Assembly (NCBI GenBank): GCA_028023455.1
Contig: JAQFVV010013090.1
Location: forward strand, 1-64,000
DNA length: 64,000 nucleotides
DNA from: Epiperipatus broadwayi
Lineage: Eukaryota > Onychophora > Udeonychophora > Euonychophora > Peripatidae
Reading direction: 5' to 3'
Every line of letters begins with the position of its first letter. Within the stretch, counting starts at the first letter, position 1. Under the pieces are notes generated by a model. That model saw only the letters and a program-made list of their open reading frames with translations, was not told where the DNA came from and made no database searches. Positions 58,817 to 64,000 of this stretch are shown piece after piece. The position numbers and the translations under genes are program-made.

Positions 58817-60211
58817 CACCTGGGTCTCGTTTTACACGATAGATAGGTTCCTCAGAAAACGCGCGCAAACGAAATCGCGCAAAAATAGATGTAGCTTACA
58901 TTGAAAAAGGGGGGTTGCGGTCTGTGATTTTTCAAAATTCGTGTAAAAGCAAAGCACCAACGTAAAATTACTTTAAAATTCGCGCAAAAAAAAAAATAAG
59001 GAAATAAAATATGACTAATAAAAAATTTCAAATTTGAAAAAAATTGATCTAAGACAAACTTTTTTTAACTATAATATTCAATTTTATTCAAAATAATATA
59101 TTTTTATGCATAATTTACAGTACAGTAATTTACATTTTTTTAACACGTTTTAATTATTATCGCTATTTGTCCCAAAACACATTCGTTTGCAAACTAATAA
59201 AAAATCAAATAGTCAAAATAAGAGTCATAGATCAATTCATAGATCACATGACCCTATCTCTTACGCTTGTAAGTTATAAACAGTGAGGATTGCCAATTCC
59301 TCTACAAGCTTTATGATAAATGCTTAGCCAGAGCCAGCTCTGGCTAAGCATTTATCATAAAGCTTGTAGAGGAATTGGCAATCCTCACTGTTTAGTAAAA
59401 AATCAGATTCTCATGTGATGTGATGTGATGTATTTGGCTTCTCCTTAAACGAAGTCAAGAATATCTCAGCAATTATTCTCACAAGAGGAAATACAACTAG
59501 TGCCAAGTTCACTCTCATGTTGTGTTAATGGTTTTCTGTTGACGACAACAATGATTTTAATAATTGTTTATGAACTTAGACTTATGATAATAAAAAGACA
59601 TTTATTCACCACTGCTGGGAAAAATTTAATTAAAACTAACAACTAAAAATTAAATTCTTATTTTTGTCTTTAATTTTCAATTCCGTTAAAAATCAAATTT
59701 CGTTTTACATCACATTAATTTCAAGTCGCCCGAAAGTAATTTTTAAATTGTTAATTACAATTAAAAATCAGATTTTAATTGTGCCCACTGCTATTACTGA
59801 CTTTTTAAAAATAAACTTGTGGACACTAAATGATTAATAATTGATTACGTTATTTTTTAAAAAAGCAAAAACAGAATGTGATTTAAAATGCAAAATTAAC
59901 ACGCACAATGTTTGAACAAATTTACATTATAATCTTGTAAAATTTAATGTGTGTATACATAAAATGTGGAAATCATGATTTTAATTTCATTATTGCATAA
60001 AATCTTACTATTATAAAGCACTGAAAATATTGAAATTACTAAGATGAAAGTAGATTTCCAATAGTGTGCTATTACTTTCAATATAATGTAAGTACGCGAA
60101 ATTTATTATTTAAAGTAATAGCGCATTATTGGAGGTCGACTTACGGTAAAACACGAATCACGTAACTTCAAAATCGTGTTAAATAAGTCCGCATAAAAAG
60201 AGACCCAGGTG
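58817..60211. mobile_element. Tigger/pogo-like non-autonomous element, copy 2
   Basis: Ends CACCTGGGTCTCGTTTTACA and, inverted, AAAAGAGACCCAGGTG, with TA at 58815-58816 and 60212-60213. It aligns with 21735-23179 but has a single copy of the 147-bp segment and carries extra sequence around 59170-59395, including the perfect palindrome. It retains CG-rich words such as CGCGCGCAAACG that are changed to CGCATACAAAAG in copy 1. Confidence 0.7.
59277..59394. repeat. Perfect 118-bp palindrome (palindromic MITE)
   Basis: Arms 59277-59334 and 59337-59394 are perfectly complementary over 58 bp around a 2-nt loop (CA). The arm starts TAAACAGTGAGGATTGCC, and the CAGTGAGG end is mariner-like. TA lies at each outer edge. 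It is absent from copy 1 of the host element at 21.7 kb, so it inserted or formed after the copies separated. Confidence 0.9.
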
Positions 60212-60589
60212 TATAATACAATGAAAACATTTTATTTGAATATATGAACAACAATAAGGGTCTTATTCTCATTTTATTGTGAATGAAGTAATCTGAAAAT
60301 AATTTTGTATGCCATTTGTATGTTCAAAAAAAGTGAAATAAAATTAAAATTTGTATAAATTAAATTTTGTGATAAGTAAATTAGAATTTTTCACCCTTTA
60401 ATTTAATAATCACAATTAAAAATAATAATAAATAAAATTTATTCTATTATGTAGCCAATAATATCATACAACTTCTCATGGATTCCCCAAAATATTTTTT
60501 TATCATTCTATTCAAAAGCCATCTTCTGTAAGCTTCAGCAATCAATTAAGACTGAATTGTATAGTACTACAATATCTTGCTCCGCAGGC

Positions 60590-60850
60590 TGGTTTCTTTC
60601 CTTTGCCTTCATCAATGAAGATTAGGATTCAAAACTGGAACTAATGTATTTATGCATCAAACAATTACCTTCAACTCCTTTATACTCTCCAAGCTCATAA
60701 TTTGAAATTCAAACAAAAAAACTTATGGCTTTAAATGCAAGACAATTCCTTACTCAGTTACATAGATCTGACATCAGGACAGTTTCTATATATTATAGAG
60801 ATAACTATAAAGATCAAATATCCAATATAACTTACTTGTCTTTTATCAAT
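60590..60850 (-). pseudogene. Penelope-like scrap
   Basis: Plus-strand words ACTAATGTATTTATGCATC and ACAGTTTCTATATAT occur in the same order and spacing as at 33280-33430 in the Penelope relic. The minus strand reads INTLVPV near 60640, matching INTFVPV there. It is highly decayed. Confidence 0.45.
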
Positions 60851-63800
60851 AGCTGGAAATATTATTTCACATATAGTTAATAATATAAATGCTCCTGAAT
60901 TATTATTCTTATCCAAATTTATCTATGAAGTTATTCTGTGCTTATTGCACAAGTCTGTTCTCTTTTCATTATTATTAGTAATCTGCTCTACTATAAAATG
61001 GATATTTTAAAAAAGAATTGTTTCCCCAGTTTATCGTTAAAAAAAATGCTTCCAAAAGTTTTTTTAAAAAAAGTTAATATATTATATATTAAAATATAAA
61101 ATATGTATCGTCATGTGTGTTTTTATTCAGGCAATATGTTTCGTCCAATTGAGTGGCCATATTTATTTATGCTAGCATCTTTAAATGTTTTGCTTAAAAT
61201 ATTGTGCATGTAATTTATCAGTGTTGCAGTAAGATGGAAATCTACAATATCTTCAAAACTTTATTTTTCAGTGACTATATTCTGTCAAATGGCAGGAACC
61301 AAGATAAAGAACTTTTATTTTATTTTATATTTGGTAAAAGGATTTAGTTCTTAAACTTAACTATTCATGATTTTGTTTTTAAATGCTATTATTTTTTATA
61401 CATTTTTATTTGGTACAATTTTTCTCAGAATATTTATAATTTGATAATGCTATATTTTAAATATTATGTGTGCCCTCCTTATGAAGTTATTTACTTTGAA
61501 TTTATATGTAAATGCTGAATGAAGTAGAAGCTGATGTATATTTTTATTGCTTATTTTATGCGATTATTTTATTAAGCTAAATTTAGCATTAATTATCCAA
61601 TCACCGATTTTACACATCAGTTAGTTGTTATATTTATTTAAGAAATAAAAGTATTAATCTCTCTCTTGTTTTTTTAAAATATTTTTATCTTGTCAGTATA
61701 TTTTAAAGAGATGTAGCTTTGTCTCTCTTATGTTGTCAGTGTATTTTGATAGAAATTGTAGCTTAAATTCTCTCTTTGATTATTATATCTGTTCCAATGA
61801 AAGGGTTTGCACTTTATCATATGTAAGCATATAATGCTTTATTATGGCTCTCTGATGGTTCATTCTCAGCATTTATATAACTAGAGATTGTCCTATATCA
61901 TTTACTGCCCTCAGATGTAGGTATATTTCTCTTTGAGTTCATACCATCATTTTACCTTGCCTTTACCTTATCATTCCAAAATGTGGTTGTAATGTATTTT
62001 TTTTGTATAAAGCCATGAGTAGTGTATTGCCATGACTTTATTCTGGCAATTGGTATGGTTTTCATAGGTATTGAGAAAAGCCAACTTTATCTCTTGTTAC
62101 ACTCTTAGTATATCTGAGTGTAGATTGTTTTGTTTGATGTATAAGTCCTGTAGCTATGCTTTCCCAGTACCACCAATTGTAGATTCAATAAATGTTTAAT
62201 CTTAAAATTGTATATGGCTCCAATAAATAATATATATCTTCTTCAGCAGCCATTTCATTACTGGATTGGTAAGTTATGGTTTATAAAACTATTAAATATG
62301 TTCATAAGAGAAACTATAATAGAGAGACTGTTCTTTATAAGTATAAGGACTTGTTCAAATATCAGAATTATAGAAATTTTATTAACCATCCACTTTATTT
62401 ATTTTTTACTTATGGTAAAATTGTAAACTAAAATTTCAGACATCCTAAAGTTCTGCTTAATTTATTTGGAAAAGACTTGTCTTGCTGATATTATAAGACA
62501 GTAGAGTTGTTATTTATATATATTTTAATGTCAAAAATAAATGTTATTTTATTGATAATTTTTCTTGGTTTTCATTATGATCCACATACCTTCAGAAATC
62601 TGAATATCATAAAGCTTATCATAAATTGCTTTTTAATTTTATGCATTGAGAGTACAGGAATATGAAAATTTTGACATAAGAGCCACTTTATTGAAATTGC
62701 ATTTAAGATGTTAAAAGTGCATTTAAGAAAGTGATTTTACTTAATAGAAAAATTATAATTGTTTTTCATGATTCAAAATCACTTTAGTTGATTTTATTTA
62801 ATGGTGAAAGATTACGGTGCTTATTTTGAAATTACTTTATTCTATTTAAAAGATTAATTTATTGATCCATCATAAATTCAAATGATGGAATTACTTGGTT
62901 TAAATTCAGAAAATATTTTAAAAAGATTTATTGGTGTGATATTTTGAGTGGCCATAAAATTCCTTATTCACTCATTATATCTGAATGCTCTCCTAGTAGA
63001 TTATCTTGTTCGAAATTAAGAGTTTATCATGTTTGTTCTAAATTTTAAAATTATTATTATTATTGTAATTAGGGAGACATTATCTTAATTAAAAGGGTAA
63101 GAATATGTCTCACTCCTTTGTTACAAGAATCTCATTCTTTGTTAATAATCCTCAAAAGTTAAAAGAAAAATTAAAAATTATTAAATGTTAGTAATATTAA
63201 TCTTGAAATACCCATTTATTTTTACATACAAGATAACTGAAGAAATTATTTGGCTTAAGAGTAAATTACTTTAAAGAAGAAATTAAGGTGGCAAAGATAC
63301 AAGAATATCTGCTTTTATTTTATAAAATTTAGTCATAAATATGGTCATGACTATAGGTTGCTTATTATAATTGTAAAGTGTATTGCAGTGGAAAGATATG
63401 TTGCAAGAGAAAAATTTTAAAATAACCTAGCCTTTCCTGACATATGCTTTCAAAATTAAAAGCCATTATATTTTATAAGAGACAATGAGAAGTCTCCTCC
63501 TCTTAATTTGCTAATATTGCCTTTATCTTAATAGTGCTTTATTATTATTTTACCCTTGCTCTTGGTACTGTGGCATATGGCCTTTGAGCTTAGCCAATGT
63601 TATCATTTACTCCTTTTATTAGCCAATATATTATTATAGTCAACTTTAAAGATTTAAGTATATCTTATTATTGTCATTATTAATAGCTCTTTCATTGATC
63701 CATTGTCTGCATGTTTTAATAATGACCATTTGTGTGAGATTACCCTATGATTATCTCCCTATCTTGCACTCCATTTCATTTATTTTAGGTTAATATATAA

Positions 63801-64000
63801 TATATTGGTAATTTGTTTTTTGCTTTCCATTACTTCATCAACAAAAACTATTACAGTACTTCAAACAACATTTATTTTCTTTTAAATCTATCATATACAT
63901 ATTATCTTTAATCATAATACTATTATAACCCTTTGTGTATGAGTGTGTATTATATGTAGTTACACACATAATTCAAATGTACAAAATGCTCAACTGAATA
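60851..64000. other. AT-rich stretch without assignable genes
   Basis: Weakly open plus-strand frames (62208-62426 and around 62530-63020) suggest an old broken coding sequence, for example HYDPHTFRNLNIIKLI near 62570, but I cannot name a family. The rest is AT-rich without repeats that I recognise. Confidence 0.4.

Larger units (their letters stand above)
58553..60401. mobile_element. Foldback element interrupted by a Tigger-like element
   Basis: Outer arms 58553-58740 and 60214-60401 (188 bp each) are complementary along their length with few differences. They continue inward through TATTATTTTATTTCCATGTA at 58742 and its complement ending at 58816. Removing 58817-60211 with one TA rebuilds a continuous foldback with arms of about 214 bp and a short loop. 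The outermost sequence is TTAAGGGTGAAAAATTCT. Confidence 0.75.

Noticed and set aside
61500-63600. Broken plus-strand coding sequence, perhaps an old transposase or gene
   Set aside because: Short readable stretches exist, but none matches a family I can name and no splice or repeat boundary supports a gene.
1-64000. CRISPR arrays, bacterial operons, prophage or plasmid functions
   Set aside because: Nothing in the window has regular spaced direct repeats or compact coding density. The sequence is intron-rich eukaryotic DNA.

Overview
The window is AT-rich (about three quarters A+T by eye), intron-bearing animal DNA. Exons are short and isolated, splice sites are GT-AG, and most of the sequence is decayed transposable elements. 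A PHD-finger exon resembling e(y)3/PHF10 and a leucine-rich-repeat exon are the only segments with recognisable host protein families. Penelope, RTE, mariner, Tigger/pogo and LTR relics suit an invertebrate, possibly an arthropod, but the species cannot be fixed from the sequence. There is no sign of operons, bacterial genes or CRISPR arrays.

Layout. 1-6 kb: a 2.9-kb solo LTR (1469-4372) lies just upstream of the last coding exon of a plus-strand LRR gene (4759-5934). 6-12 kb: a Tigger-like MITE, a retroposed mRNA 3' end with 15-bp target-site duplications (9423-9617), and an inverted pair of SINE-like repeats carrying hammerhead-ribozyme-like cores. 12-25 kb: candidate minus-strand exons (12680-12790; 24460-24544 joined to 21540-21637), a LINE scrap, more SINEs, a Tigger/pogo-like element (21735-23179) and a small pogo-like MITE. 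25-31 kb: two more hammerhead SINE loci and a second solo LTR family (26945-28913). 32-38 kb: a cluster of coding-domain relics (LINE RT, Penelope GIY-YIG, RTE endonuclease, mariner transposase, another LINE RT), mostly on the minus strand. 41-47 kb: a small minus exon, a nearly full-length RTE relic (43880-46990) and the PHD exon (47141-47308). 49-52 kb: a second copy of the first solo LTR, in the opposite orientation. 52-61 kb: a Penelope RT relic, a two-ORF LINE relic interrupted by a 243-bp palindrome, and a foldback element holding a Tigger-like element that itself holds a perfect 118-bp palindrome. 61-64 kb: nothing assignable.

Host genes. Minus-strand exons at 47.2, 41.8 and 12.7 kb could belong to one long gene: the last two have compatible phases and the last ends in a stop codon. 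The 24.5/21.6-kb exon pair also joins in phase and could be a separate small gene or the end of another. None of this is confirmed without transcripts.

The most unusual feature is the SINE-like family with a hammerhead core (CTGATGA, a 5-bp stem II, GAAA) followed by tRNA-like Pol III boxes, present at four loci and twice as an inverted pair. The second is the density of long, near-perfect foldback structures.
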